IMG/VR virus record: IMGVR_UViG_3300048837_001175
Span: 1-38,446 of that record
DNA from: a virus
Reading direction: 5' to 3' (one strand)
DNA: 38,446 nucleotides
Of this stretch, positions 7,891 through 17,482 are shown piece after piece; positions within the stretch are counted from its first letter, which is position 1; every line of letters starts with the position of its first letter. Below the pieces are notes generated by a model. The model ran no database searches. It was given only the letters and a program-made list of their open reading frames with translations, and was not told the origin of the DNA. The position numbers and the translations under genes are program-made.

Positions 7891-8339
7891 TGTACTTCAA
7901 AACCTACATAGAGCTGGTCAACTACTTCCAGTCGATTCCGACAACGATCACCGCCCTCAAGGGCGTGACCGTCGGCAGCGATGAGGATGTGATTGAGCAG
8001 CAAGGCACGCTGATTAACTACCCGTATTTGCGGGTGGACACGCCTGAAATCGTCTTCATGAATGACGATGAAAACGCTGCAACGCGCTACACGTTTCGCA
8101 TGTACGTATTTTCAAACGAGCCAGCGCAAACAAATGGCGCGGAAAACCAGGTGCTCAGCGACATGGCTACCTTATCGCGACGCATTATAAACAAGCTGTA
8201 CGCCGATGCCGATAACGGCAATTTCGACCTCATCACCGGCAATAAGCAAGGCGACGTCATACGCCGATGGTCGGCCGACAATTGCTTTGGATGGTGGTGG
8301 AACGTCGTGATTGATCTCTACACCGACGAATGCGATTAA
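7890..8339 (+). CDS. Putative tail terminator / neck protein
   Basis: The 149-residue protein has an alternating beta pattern (YTFRMYVFSNEPA; FGWWWNVVIDLY) and the size of phage tail-terminator or completion proteins. The next gene resembles HK97 gp10, which usually sits beside the tail terminator. The assignment rests on size, gene order and general fold appearance. Confidence 0.45.
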   Translation: MYFKTYIELVNYFQSIPTTITALKGVTVGSDEDVIEQQGTLINYPYLRVDTPEIVFMNDDENAATRYTFRMYVFSNEPAQTNGAENQVLSDMATLSRRIINKLYADADNGNFDLITGNKQGDVIRRWSADNCFGWWWNVVIDLYTDECD

Positions 8340-8340
8340 A

Positions 8341-8898
8341 ATGGCGTTGACCGACAAAGCAATTAAGGAGCTTACCAACTACATCGAGCGCGAAGGCCTC
8401 GAATGGGCGAAGCAATTTATTGCCGGTCGGAAGTCGTGGATGGACGCCAAAGGCATCAAGGCCACAGGCGCGTTGGTTCAGTCGCTCCAGGAGCAAGTCA
8501 CGGCGACGCTTGAAGAGGCTGCCCGGGTGCGCATCGACATTGCCTTCGAGCCGCACGGACGCTACGTGGAAATGAAGAACCTGCACGCCCCTGCGGGCGG
8601 CAGCGATTACATCCAAGACCTGGAAGGCTGGATTGAGCGCAAGGGTTTTCGAAGTAAATGGACCAACCGCTTTATGGCCAACAGGGCTTTGCGCACGGTG
8701 CCTACCGACGTGTTAACCAGGTTAGCCTGGTCGGTCGCCGTATCGAGACGTCAGCGCGTAAAACGCCGCCGGCAGTGGTACAATAAGCCAAAACAGGCAG
8801 CTGTTACAGATTTGTATAACCAGATTGCCGCAGGCTTGCCCGATTTGGTGGCCGAGGAAATCAAAAACGCCTTCAATAATGGCAGTAAGACAGGATAA
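8341..8898 (+). CDS. Putative HK97 gp10-like neck protein
   Basis: The 185-residue protein has a helical N-terminus, a KATGALVQSL segment and then FEPHGRYVEMKN. This resembles the TGxLxxS...YxxYVE pattern of the HK97 gp10 head-tail joining family. The C-terminal third is basic (VSRRQRVKRRRQWYNKPK). The ATG at 8341 directly follows the previous stop. Its 3' end overlaps the tape-measure start by 20 nt. Confidence 0.5.
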   Translation: MALTDKAIKELTNYIEREGLEWAKQFIAGRKSWMDAKGIKATGALVQSLQEQVTATLEEAARVRIDIAFEPHGRYVEMKNLHAPAGGSDYIQDLEGWIERKGFRSKWTNRFMANRALRTVPTDVLTRLAWSVAVSRRQRVKRRRQWYNKPKQAAVTDLYNQIAAGLPDLVAEEIKNAFNNGSKTG

Positions 8899-11800
8899 GG
8901 TTCAGCTATCCCTCGATTTTATCACCGACGAAAGCCGGGCGCTGGCAAAGACGTTGCTGCAAACCAAGCAGTACAACGACGAGCTTTCTCAATCCAAACA
9001 GAAGATCGAGGAATATCGCAAAGCCGCGGTCGATGCCACCAAAACCGAAGAGCAGCGCGCCGAGGCAGCGCGCAAACTGGCAGCGGAAGAGCTGAAGGTC
9101 GCGGATAATCTCACCAAGATTGTAGCCGCCGGCAAGCAGGTAGAAGGCCTCGACCTGTCGAAGGTAACACCTGCACAGCTTGTCGATCGAGCCAGGCAGT
9201 TAAACCTGGCTATTCGGCAAATACCACAATCGGCGCCGGAATTCAAACGCCTGCAGGATGAATTGCGCCGGGTAAACGACCAGATCAAAGCGGTGAACGA
9301 CACGGCCAAGTCGGCGCCACCACCGCAGCAAGGCGGCATCATCGGCCGCATCCTGGGCGTTGCGGGCGGTGTCGGGTTATTCGAGCTATTTCGCAGCGCC
9401 ATCACTGGTTTGCGCCAGTTTGGCGCGAACGCCATTGCGGAGGTGGATAAGCAGCTGAAAGCCGACGCGCAGATCAGGGAAGCCATCAGATCGACGTCCG
9501 GGGCTGCCGGCCGCTCGCTGGCTGATCTGAAAGCGCAGGCAGATGCGTTGGAAGAGGTAACGCTGTTTGGTGCGGACCAAACCAATAATGCGCAATCGTT
9601 GCTGCTCACCTTCACTAACATCCGGGGTGAAGTGTTTGACCGAACTATCCCGGCGATTCAGGATTTAAGCCAGCGTTTGGGGCAAGACCTGAACGCGTCA
9701 GCTATTCAGGTAGGTAAGGCGCTGAATGATCCTGTACGGGGTGTGACAGCCTTACGCAAGGTGGGCGTTTCGTTTTCCGAGGAACAGCAGAAGATGATCA
9801 AGCAATTTGTTGATACCAACCAGGTAGCGAAGGCGCAAGCGATCATCCTGGGAGAGCTTGAGACAGAATTCGGCGGATCAGCCCGGGCGGCAGCGGAGGC
9901 CGGCGCTGGTGGCTGGCAGTCGTTTGGGCATATCCTGGGCGCAATACAGGAGAATATCGGCAGGTTGCTGCTCGACCTGGGCTCTAACCTGTTACCTGCA
10001 TTCCGTAGCATCGGCACGGCTATCCGGGATTTCCTTTCAATCCCTGTTTCTGAAACCCTGGAGCAAGAGCGCCAGCAGTTCAACGGACTGACGGTTTCTA
10101 TTATCAATGCCAATGTCGGCACGGATGAGCGAACTAAGGCCATCAACAAGCTTAAACAGCAGTACCCGCAATATCTGGCCAACATAGATGCGGAAAAGGT
10201 GACCAACGAAGAGTTGCTGCCAATTCTGAACAAGATTAACCAGTCGTATGTGGTCAAAATTGCGCTGCAACGGCAACAAGAGAAGATCCAGCCTTTGCTG
10301 GAGAAAGAGGCCGACGCGGCGAACGACCTGGCTGAAAAGCGGGCGGCGGTGAATATACAGCTGGCGCGTGCCGCTGAATTGACCGGGGTCAACATTGCGG
10401 CCTATGGAACGGAAGCTGAGCGTGTCAAAGCTGTCAAAGATGCGTTGGAAGCACGAGTGCGGGCGCAGGGGCCGCAGGGGCTTTTTTCCGGCGCATCTGA
10501 AGAAAGTATATTGCTTGCCAGGCTGGAACAAAGCTCATCTATTATCAACCTGTCCAGCGATATTCAGGTGCGCGCAGCAAACCGCGTTACCGAAGCCGAA
10601 AAAGTACGGCAGCAGGTGTTGGAAGAATTGAAAAAGACCTACGGCGATTTGGTTGATCAGGCACAGGCATTTGAAGGCGTTGCCGGTGGCGGTGGCGGCG
10701 GTGAAGACAACGCTGGGGGCGGTGGGGTTAGTGGTAAATTAAAAGCTGAATCAAAGGCAGCCGCGGGTTCATTGGCTGATTTGCGGGCTCAGATTTCAAG
10801 GTTAAAATCTGAAATCGAAAGCGCTCCGAACGAATCCGCGGTGCTAAAACCCTTGATTGATCAGCTGACGGCAGCCGAAAAAGCCCTGGAATCGCTGGAG
10901 GCCAAAATCGCCGAAATTAAGAACCCGACGATTGACGGGCCTCCAAGTCTGGAGGATACGAATAACGCATTTGGCGGGCTGGCGCCGGCTTCACCTCGCG
11001 ATTTAAAAGCTGCTGAGTTAGAAGCGATCATTGAATTCAATGATTTAATTGAGGAGGATGAGCTCTTAACTATTGATGCCATTACACTTGCCAAATTAGG
11101 CGCTAATGAGGAGATTGATAAAAGCCAAGACCGGAAGACCGAAAAAGAAAAGCAGCGGTTGCAAGAGATAAAAGATTTAGAGCTGTCAGCAGCGGGGTCT
11201 ATTTCAGATGCCATTTTTCAAATACAGGAGCAACAGCTGGCCCAAAGGACTGAGCAACAGTTGGCGGCATTAGATTCTGAATATGCGGCAAAAATCCAAG
11301 CCGCAGAAGGTAATAACCGGGAACAGGAGCGCCTGCAAAAAGAGCTGAACAGGAAAAAGGAGGCTATCGAGCTAGAGGCTGCCAAAAAGCGGAAGAGCCT
11401 GGCTATTAAGCAAGCCATTATAGAAGGAGCGCTTGCAGTGTTAAAAGCGTTGCAGAGCTCCCCATTTGCCGCTATTGCTGCGGGGGTCGCCGCAGCAGCA
11501 CAAATCGCCATTATCAGCCGGCAGCAATTCGCCCGGGGTGGTTATACTGGCAAAGGATATGGCGCGCGGGATTCATCCGGTTTTAAGCCTGCCGGCATCG
11601 TACACGAAGGCGAATACGTGGCGCCAAAGTGGCAGGTAGACGACCCGACCACGGCGCCGGTGATCCGGTGGCTTGAAAACCGGCGACTTCGTGGCTATGC
11701 CGCCGGTGGGCTGGTCACATCCAGCACCAACCCGACAAATATTGCTTCGCCGGCGGTAAACGCCACGGCGACGTTGAACAACCTGGACGTGTTTACCAGC

Positions 11801-11926
11801 GCTGCAATGATGTTTGCGAATGCCGTCGCGACCATGCCGACAGAAGTAAAAGCCCGCGTGGCTTACACCGATATAGAGACGACCGGGGACACCCTGAACA
11901 GGGTAAGATCGGACGCCTCAACATAA
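8879..11926 (+). CDS. Tail tape measure protein
   Basis: The 1015-residue protein has the classic tape-measure make-up. Residues 1-150 are coiled coil. A hydrophobic Gly-rich segment lies near 155-185 (GGIIGRILGVAGGVGLFELF). A long helical middle contains Gly-rich linkers (GGGGGGEDNAGGGG). A second hydrophobic Ala-rich stretch lies near 865-890, followed by the tape-measure C-terminal signature FARGGYTGKG ... GIVHEGEYVAPKWQ. I chose the ATG at 8879 (MAVRQDKVQLSL); an upstream in-frame start at 8825 would lie inside the previous gene. The length suggests a tail of roughly 150 nm by the usual rule. It sets tail length and may help DNA entry. Confidence 0.92.
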   Translation: MAVRQDKVQLSLDFITDESRALAKTLLQTKQYNDELSQSKQKIEEYRKAAVDATKTEEQRAEAARKLAAEELKVADNLTKIVAAGKQVEGLDLSKVTPAQLVDRARQLNLAIRQIPQSAPEFKRLQDELRRVNDQIKAVNDTAKSAPPPQQGGIIGRILGVAGGVGLFELFRSAITGLRQFGANAIAEVDKQLKADAQIREAIRSTSGAAGRSLADLKAQADALEEVTLFGADQTNNAQSLLLTFTNIRGEVFDRTIPAIQDLSQRLGQDLNASAIQVGKALNDPVRGVTALRKVGVSFSEEQQKMIKQFVDTNQVAKAQAIILGELETEFGGSARAAAEAGAGGWQSFGHILGAIQENIGRLLLDLGSNLLPAFRSIGTAIRDFLSIPVSETLEQERQQFNGLTVSIINANVGTDERTKAINKLKQQYPQYLANIDAEKVTNEELLPILNKINQSYVVKIALQRQQEKIQPLLEKEADAANDLAEKRAAVNIQLARAAELTGVNIAAYGTEAERVKAVKDALEARVRAQGPQGLFSGASEESILLARLEQSSSIINLSSDIQVRAANRVTEAEKVRQQVLEELKKTYGDLVDQAQAFEGVAGGGGGGEDNAGGGGVSGKLKAESKAAAGSLADLRAQISRLKSEIESAPNESAVLKPLIDQLTAAEKALESLEAKIAEIKNPTIDGPPSLEDTNNAFGGLAPASPRDLKAAELEAIIEFNDLIEEDELLTIDAITLAKLGANEEIDKSQDRKTEKEKQRLQEIKDLELSAAGSISDAIFQIQEQQLAQRTEQQLAALDSEYAAKIQAAEGNNREQERLQKELNRKKEAIELEAAKKRKSLAIKQAIIEGALAVLKALQSSPFAAIAAGVAAAAQIAIISRQQFARGGYTGKGYGARDSSGFKPAGIVHEGEYVAPKWQVDDPTTAPVIRWLENRRLRGYAAGGLVTSSTNPTNIASPAVNATATLNNLDVFTSAAMMFANAVATMPTEVKARVAYTDIETTGDTLNRVRSDAST

Positions 11927-11959
11927 TTCATGTTGAAAATTTTAGAATGGTAAGATGGA

Positions 11960-11991
11960 GCCCTGGTGATGCAAAATCACGGGGCTTCTTT
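11960..11991 (+). terminator. Terminator after the tape-measure gene
   Basis: A stem of about 10 bp with one bulged G (11960-11970 with 11976-11985) is followed by a T-rich run broken by one C. Confidence 0.7.
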
Positions 11992-11994
11992 GTT

Positions 11995-12030
11995 TGTCCT
12001 ACCCCACCAAAGGTGGCGCCCGAACCTTTG
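11995..12030 (+). promoter_or_regulatory. Putative late promoter C (TGTCCTA-N21-AACCTTTG)
   Basis: TGTCCTA (11995-12001) follows the terminator, and AACCTTTG (12023-12030) lies 21 nt downstream, ending 5 nt before the ATG at 12036. It is the copy nearest in form to the host -7 box. Confidence 0.4.
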
Positions 12031-12035
12031 CTGAC

Positions 12036-12341
12036 ATGAAACCTATCAGCAAGTCTGAAATGCTGGCTAAAATCGTCGAGAGCGGCAACGAGCCGTTCAC
12101 GATCAAGTATGTGAAGGCCACAGGTAAAGACGTCGGGGCCATCCGTATAAAGCGCTGCTACTACGGCGCGCCGAATCCACACCCAAAAGGCGATGCGCCG
12201 GTGGTGGCCCAGCCCAAAGGCAGCCGGAAAACACACCTGGAGAGCAACACTATTCCACTCACCGAATTTGGCTCACGCAAGATGCTGACGCCGTTTATTT
12301 CACACATCATCGAATACAATGGTCAGCAAGTTATCCACTAA
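12036..12341 (+). CDS. Small protein upstream of the portal gene
   Basis: The 101-residue protein starts MKPISKSEMLAKIVES. The ATG at 12036 is preferred over an in-frame TTG at 11994, which overlaps the TGTCCTA element. It is basic with a beta-rich middle (AIRIKRCYYGAPNPHPKG) and overlaps the portal start by 23 nt. As first gene of the portal-terminase unit it is probably a head-assembly accessory; unknown family. Confidence 0.6.
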   Translation: MKPISKSEMLAKIVESGNEPFTIKYVKATGKDVGAIRIKRCYYGAPNPHPKGDAPVVAQPKGSRKTHLESNTIPLTEFGSRKMLTPFISHIIEYNGQQVIH

Positions 12342-13683
12342 GCATTATTTGGTCGACAACGGCTCGGCGGTGATATCCGTAGCATCAGAGGCAGCGCTAC
12401 CCAGCGAGACGAGTGTAGACCGTGGCAAAGTCTACAGCGTCACGGCGCCGGATGAGAAAAGAAGCGTTGAAATTAAAAAGTGGGGGACGAAAAATGACCT
12501 GCCGGATTATCGGGAGGAACTGGTGACCGGGAACAACATCGTGCCGGCACTGATTGAGCGCAAGCGGAATATCATCTGCGGACAAGGTTGGTACGCCTAT
12601 CGCGAGCGCTTTGAAGATGGCCCCAGCGGGGCTATAAAGCGTGTCGTGGATGAGGTGCCTATGCCAGCAGAGGCAGAGGCGTTTTTCAAAAAGTTCACCA
12701 AGGAGGCGCGCCGGATCACTGGCGACCTGCTGAAACATAAAATTGCCATTGTCGAATTTATTCGCAATGGTGAAGGACACGTTGGTAGTAATAAGGCGCT
12801 GGATATGAAATACTGTCGAGCGCAGAAAAAAGACAAGGCCGGCAACATCCCAGCGTGGTGGTGGTCCAACTATTGGACGACTACCAATAGCCGTGACGTA
12901 AAGGCTGATGACCGTGTATTGCGGGAATTGCCGCTTTACACCGGCGATCGCAAGCAGAAACGTTTTTGCCTGGTGTTGCAAGACGACCTGTTTAACGACG
13001 GGTACTACCCGATTCCTGAATACTGGGGCGGGCGGCATTGGATCAACCTGTCGAACATCATTCCGTTGTTTCACCTGGCTAACCTGAAACACGGTGCTGC
13101 GCCGAGGTTTCATATTATAATCCCGCACGATTATTTCTACGATTATGAGCGTATGAATGGCGCGGCCAATGAGGAAGAACGCGCGGCGCTGCTTACCGAG
13201 TTCCAAAGCCGGGAACAGGCGTTTATCGACGACTTAAACCAGGTGATCACCAGCATCGGTAACACCGGGCGCACGCTGGTGACAAAAAGCGAGGTGGTTG
13301 AAGCGTTGGGCGGGAAGTATGATAAGCGTATCCAAATCGAGGAAATCAAGTTCGATATGCGCGACGAAGCGCTTTTAGAGCTGTATAAATCATCCAACAT
13401 TGCAAACGTCAGCGCCCAGGCGTTGCACCCGACGCTGGCCAGCATTGAATCATCAAAAGGCATTGGATCCGGAACTGAGATTCGGAACGCTTTTTTGATG
13501 TACCTCATTATCGCTGCGCCGGTGATCCGGCATTTGCTGCAGGAAGTTGTCGACCTGGTTAAAACTGAGAATAACTGGCCTGCTGACATCAAATACGCAA
13601 TTCGAGATGCGGAAATGACCACATTGGCCGAAAATCCGGCCGGTGTGCAACAAGCAGACCCTAACAATCAACCTGGAGCATGA
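12319..13683 (+). CDS. Portal protein
   Basis: The 454-residue protein has the usual length and features of siphovirus portals. An N-terminal wing segment reads LPDYREELVTGNNIV...IERKRNIICGQGWY, followed by a mixed clip/stem region (about 200-350) and a C-terminal crown helix with SGTEIRNAFLMYLIIAAPVIRHLL. It should form the dodecameric DNA channel at the capsid vertex and dock the terminase encoded just downstream. It overlaps the neighbouring genes on both sides. Confidence 0.85.
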   Translation: MVSKLSTKHYLVDNGSAVISVASEAALPSETSVDRGKVYSVTAPDEKRSVEIKKWGTKNDLPDYREELVTGNNIVPALIERKRNIICGQGWYAYRERFEDGPSGAIKRVVDEVPMPAEAEAFFKKFTKEARRITGDLLKHKIAIVEFIRNGEGHVGSNKALDMKYCRAQKKDKAGNIPAWWWSNYWTTTNSRDVKADDRVLRELPLYTGDRKQKRFCLVLQDDLFNDGYYPIPEYWGGRHWINLSNIIPLFHLANLKHGAAPRFHIIIPHDYFYDYERMNGAANEEERAALLTEFQSREQAFIDDLNQVITSIGNTGRTLVTKSEVVEALGGKYDKRIQIEEIKFDMRDEALLELYKSSNIANVSAQALHPTLASIESSKGIGSGTEIRNAFLMYLIIAAPVIRHLLQEVVDLVKTENNWPADIKYAIRDAEMTTLAENPAGVQQADPNNQPGA

Positions 13684-14294
13684 CGGCGGCTGATTTTGAA
13701 ATACATCTTCGCGAAATAGAGCGAAGAAATCCCAAAGAGCCGCTTTTGCCGACGCTTCGAAAAGGGTATTCGGTACTCGGTGTTATCTACATGCGGGCCG
13801 CGATCGCGCGGCTACCTGAAGATAAACCGGTTTATGAAGGGCCCAAAGAGCCCGCAAATGCTGACGCGACGCTGAGGGAATTGTGGCGCCAGCGCACGGA
13901 GTTGTTTGGCGAGATGAACAAGTGCAGTAACTTGTTTCACTCGATGAAAACTGACACACAGCGCGCCGACAATAGCCGGGCGATTATGCGGATATGGAGC
14001 AGTATTTTGGACGTAAAGGCTAAGATTGCCCATTATGAAGAGAATCAGTCGTTGCCGGAAATTCCGGAAAACGAGGACAATATTGACGGGAATCCCGTCA
14101 AAATGGCAAAGCAGCTGAATTCCATCCGCGCCAGAATCAGCCAGCGCCGTAAAAAGGTCATCGAGCTGGCGCAACTTGACCAGGTGAATAATCAGGCCGA
14201 AATTGACCGCCTGGAAGAAGAAATAAAGCGCCTGAAATACGATGCGGGCGTGCTTGAACAAAAATTGAAAGTGTATGGGGAGGCCAAAGAGTAA
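13680..14294 (+). CDS. Coiled-coil protein between portal and terminase
   Basis: The 204-residue protein is helical throughout, with clear heptads at about 140-200 (IDRLEEEIKRLKYDAGVLEQKL). It overlaps the portal stop by 4 nt and the next gene by 20 nt. Position suggests a packaging or portal-assembly accessory protein. No family recognised. Confidence 0.6.
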   Translation: MTAADFEIHLREIERRNPKEPLLPTLRKGYSVLGVIYMRAAIARLPEDKPVYEGPKEPANADATLRELWRQRTELFGEMNKCSNLFHSMKTDTQRADNSRAIMRIWSSILDVKAKIAHYEENQSLPEIPENEDNIDGNPVKMAKQLNSIRARISQRRKKVIELAQLDQVNNQAEIDRLEEEIKRLKYDAGVLEQKLKVYGEAKE

Positions 14295-14856
14295 AATTTT
14301 CACAGAAAAAGACTGGAAAGATGCCGATCAACTTGATCGCATTTATATGCATATCCTTGAGCCAAATCGATGGGAGCTTAGTTTTCGTGACCAGGATAAA
14401 CTGGATTTACTGAGAGAAACCTGGGCTATCATGTCAAAAAAGGCGACATGGACAAGCCGCTTAAAACTGATGCAGCAAGTCGTAGATGCTCCGGAAGGCG
14501 TTATAAGCAAGCTGTACCGTGATGCTCAGCATGTGTTTGGCGACTTGATGGCAGTCGATATCGAGACTGAATTAAGCGCTTCTTACCAAAGATTCATGAA
14601 AATGTATGAGAAGGCTCAAGAAGTAGGCGATTTTGAGGCTGCCAGACGCTGTCAGGGAGATGCGTTGAAGGTCTTGCAGATGATTGAAGACCGAAAGCCA
14701 AAGCAGGCTCGTGTTTACGCGGAAATTTCATTTACAGACAATCCTCAAGCCCTTCGCGCCCGAAATATGGATGTGGAGGATATAACATACGAAGATGCGA
14801 GCCATTTACTGGAACCCAAAGCAGTTGAACTTCCTGCGGACAATACGGCCGTATAA
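14275..14856 (+). CDS. Putative terminase small subunit
   Basis: The 193-residue protein is helical and starts MGRPKSKIFTEKDWKD, an opening seen in many small terminases (GRP...). A central segment reads SRLKLMQQVVDAPEGVISKLYRDA. It directly precedes the large terminase and overlaps it by 62 nt, as small subunits often do. It would bind the packaging site on the DNA. A C-terminal acidic tail (about 160-193) may contact the large subunit. No clear HTH is visible, so the call rests mainly on context. Confidence 0.6.
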   Translation: MGRPKSKIFTEKDWKDADQLDRIYMHILEPNRWELSFRDQDKLDLLRETWAIMSKKATWTSRLKLMQQVVDAPEGVISKLYRDAQHVFGDLMAVDIETELSASYQRFMKMYEKAQEVGDFEAARRCQGDALKVLQMIEDRKPKQARVYAEISFTDNPQALRARNMDVEDITYEDASHLLEPKAVELPADNTAV

Positions 14857-16270
14857 GATGTTCCTGGGCGGCCGTGGATCGGGTAAAACGACCACGGAGG
14901 GCGGGGAGCAATACCGTTGTATGCAGCAAATGCCGCGTAGCAAGGGTTTTATTGCATCCAGCACGTACGCACAGCTGCTTAATTCAACCCTGCCGGCCGT
15001 AGAGGCCAAATGGGCTGAAATGGGTTTGGAAGAAGGTGAGGACTATGTGGTGGGTATCAAGCCACCCGGGCACTTTGCCAAAGCGTTGGATGAGCCACGG
15101 AGGTATGAAAATGTTATCTCCTGGGCCAATGGTCGACGAATTCAGCTCATGTCGATGGACAGGCCCGATTTGCAGCGTGGAGGCACTTACACCGATGGCG
15201 CCTGTGATGAGGCGGCGCTGGTGAGCCACGAGCACGTGACCAAGGTCATGATCCCGTCTTTGCGTGGATTGATTCGGGAATTTCAGACGCCATTGCGCGG
15301 AACATTCAGGGCATATACTTCTATTCCATGGAAACCTTCTGGCTATTGGTGTCTGGAGTATGAAGAGAAGTGGAAGTCAAACCCAGACATGTACCATTTT
15401 GAGGAAGCGAACGCGCTAGATAATGTGGACGTGTTGGGTGCTGATTATCTGCGCCGGTTGGAGGAGGAATTGCCCTGGTTGGAATACCAGGTTGAGGTGA
15501 TGAATATGAGGGTAAGGAAGGCAAAGGACGCTTTCTACCACAAGTTTGACCCGGAAGTTCACCGGTATTCCGTTCGATACCTGTATGACGAAGGTGATCG
15601 GGGAATTATTACCACCGGAATTGCTGATCCAAACTACAGCCCTGACCGGCTGTTGGATATAAGCTTTGACTTTAGCGGGTACTTTAACTGCGCTACGGTC
15701 TGGCAGGAAGGGATGGTGTCAGATGGGCGTACCAGACGTAAGGCAGAGAACTGCCTGCACCAGTTCTTTGTCAAGAGCAACGAGGGTAAGGTAGCAGAGC
15801 TGGTTGATAAGATATGCGCACACTATAGGGGGCATAAGTCGAAGCTGGTAAGGCTATGGGGTGAACCACGTGGGCACGACCCTAAAGCGGATACGCCGCA
15901 AACACTGTTTCAGCAGATACAGGCGCAATTCGTTCGCAATGGCTGGACGGTGGAGATCAGGGTAAAGCCTGGTCAGGTACGCTCACACAGGGAGCGAAAC
16001 ACCCACATGAATGAGGTGTTTGCTGAAACAGGTGCACACCCGATCGTTAGGTTTAATGATGATACCTGCAAGGATGTGATCATCGCCATGCAGATCACTG
16101 AGATAAATGAGAAGTTTGAGAAAGTAAAAAAGGCCGAATCAAATCGTGAGTTTCCACAGGAGCACGCTCCGCACTTCACAGACACCGTCGACTACTACCT
16201 CATGCAAAAGCATGGACACCTGGTGAGTCGTCGGGGTAGTCGCCCCGCACTGACCGCAGGGATACGATAG
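14795..16270 (+). CDS. terL: Terminase large subunit (packaging ATPase/nuclease)
   Basis: The 491-residue protein carries a Walker A motif GGRGSGKTT (25-33), a Walker B-like TYTDGACDEA with Asp138/Glu139, a motif-III-like AYTSIP (173-178), and an RNase H-type nuclease domain with Asp292 (DISFDFSG) and Asp463/Asp466 (HFTDTVDYY). It translocates DNA into the prohead and cuts the concatemer. Its start lies inside the small-subunit gene; the frame and the MRAIYWNPKQLNFL opening support this ATG. Placing the terminase pair after the portal and tape measure is unusual among siphoviruses. Confidence 0.92.
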   Translation: MRAIYWNPKQLNFLRTIRPYKMFLGGRGSGKTTTEGGEQYRCMQQMPRSKGFIASSTYAQLLNSTLPAVEAKWAEMGLEEGEDYVVGIKPPGHFAKALDEPRRYENVISWANGRRIQLMSMDRPDLQRGGTYTDGACDEAALVSHEHVTKVMIPSLRGLIREFQTPLRGTFRAYTSIPWKPSGYWCLEYEEKWKSNPDMYHFEEANALDNVDVLGADYLRRLEEELPWLEYQVEVMNMRVRKAKDAFYHKFDPEVHRYSVRYLYDEGDRGIITTGIADPNYSPDRLLDISFDFSGYFNCATVWQEGMVSDGRTRRKAENCLHQFFVKSNEGKVAELVDKICAHYRGHKSKLVRLWGEPRGHDPKADTPQTLFQQIQAQFVRNGWTVEIRVKPGQVRSHRERNTHMNEVFAETGAHPIVRFNDDTCKDVIIAMQITEINEKFEKVKKAESNREFPQEHAPHFTDTVDYYLMQKHGHLVSRRGSRPALTAGIR

Positions 16271-16280
16271 CGTCACACAT

Positions 16281-16303
16281 AACGGTACCACGGCGGTACC
16301 GTT
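16281..16303 (+). terminator. Hairpin after the large terminase gene (weak terminator)
   Basis: A perfect 9-bp stem (16281-16289 with 16295-16303) with a 5-nt loop, followed by TTAATTAA and no long T-run. It may be a weak terminator or an RNA-processing hairpin. The rest of the gap to 16435 has a second small hairpin, CTTTGA-TTT-TCAAAG, but no promoter I can defend. Confidence 0.45.
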
Positions 16304-16435
16304 TAATTAATATTGAGCAAAACCGCGCCAGCAGCTCTTTGAGCGTGATTTTCGGCGTTTCAAACTTTAAAAACAATATCGCTTTGATTTTCAAAGTACT
16401 ATGTGTTTGGATTTTAAAGCATAAAACGTAGCAAA

Positions 16436-17482
16436 ATGGACCTTCTTTTCAAAGTCACTACAGTTCCTGCACCGGCGACTCCTTTAGTCGCAAATACCAA
16501 CTTTCAAGAGCACTATTCCGGTGTCAATCGCTCCATGGCCTGGAGTGATTTAACAACAGCGATCAGGCAAGCAACGGAAAAATTTGTGCTGCCATTCGTC
16601 GGCATAGAGTTTTATAATGAACTGGCCGGGCTGTATCAAGCCGGCACCACAATGAGCGAAGAGCAGGAACGAGCGCTGGAGCTATTACAGGATACCATTG
16701 CCTATTACTCCATCTACCACGTGCTGCCTGAAAAAAATACCGTTATAGCCACCAACGGCGCGGTACAAAACCAGCCAGACGGCGGTGCAAACCCGACCCC
16801 ACAGTGGGCATGGAAGGCGACCAGGTGGGCGGCGCTGGAAAATGGCGATACATTCCTCGATAAAACCCTGGCCTATATGGAGGCACAAGTCATTGCGGCC
16901 AATGAAGACTTCAACCTTTGGAAGGAGTCAGACGCCTACGATGTGAAAACTTCCGACTTTTTCCGGCTTACCAGCCAGGTCGATGACTACCTTAACATTC
17001 AAAACAGCCGTCGATCATTTATATCCTTGGTGCGTTATATGCGCCAAATCGAGGAAGATGTGGTAAAGCCGATCCTTTGCGACACGTTGTACAATGCCCT
17101 CTTAATTGCCAGCCCAACCGATAACAACAAAAAGCTGTTACCATTGGTGCGCCGGATAGTAGCATACCTGGGCGCTGCCGAAGCGATCCCACACCACCGG
17201 GTGGTGATTGACGGCGATGGATTTCGCATTGTAAGCCAGGCCGACGGCTTTGATGACCGGAGGAACATGACCAACAACACGCACGAAAGTGCTATTCAGG
17301 CCTTGATGGTGCGTTGTGAAAGAAAAGGGGATGATGCAGTCAAGGCGCTGCGCAAGTTTCTGGAAGATAATATTGCTGATTATTCAGCCTATGCGAATTC
17401 AAGTTGTCGCGAAAAAACCGCAAGCAAAGCGCACTCCATCGTTCAATCTGCCGACGGTATCGGCGCAGTTTTGTTAGGATAA
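16436..17482 (+). CDS. Putative head-tail connector (DUF6712-like)
   Basis: The 348-residue protein resembles a family common in Bacteroidota phages (DUF6712, from memory): an N-terminal domain with KFVLPFVGIEFYNELAGLY, a helical segment DTIAYYSIYHVLP, and a second half with similar helices (VVKPILCDTLYNALL). The two halves look like diverged copies of one connector-type domain. It follows the packaging genes, where head-completion proteins fit. The stop overlaps the next start (TAATG). Confidence 0.5.
   Translation: MDLLFKVTTVPAPATPLVANTNFQEHYSGVNRSMAWSDLTTAIRQATEKFVLPFVGIEFYNELAGLYQAGTTMSEEQERALELLQDTIAYYSIYHVLPEKNTVIATNGAVQNQPDGGANPTPQWAWKATRWAALENGDTFLDKTLAYMEAQVIAANEDFNLWKESDAYDVKTSDFFRLTSQVDDYLNIQNSRRSFISLVRYMRQIEEDVVKPILCDTLYNALLIASPTDNNKKLLPLVRRIVAYLGAAEAIPHHRVVIDGDGFRIVSQADGFDDRRNMTNNTHESAIQALMVRCERKGDDAVKALRKFLEDNIADYSAYANSSCREKTASKAHSIVQSADGIGAVLLG

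Noticed and set aside
8989-10531. Several - strand frames inside the tape-measure gene
   Set aside because: All are Ser/Ala/Arg-rich shadows of a strong coiled-coil gene.
11994-12035. Upstream TTG start for the gene at 12036
   Set aside because: It would place the start inside the TGTCCTA element directly after a terminator; the ATG at 12036 fits better.
12397-13206. 269-residue - strand frame inside the portal gene
   Set aside because: It is fully contained in a well-supported portal gene, and its translation has no recognisable domain.
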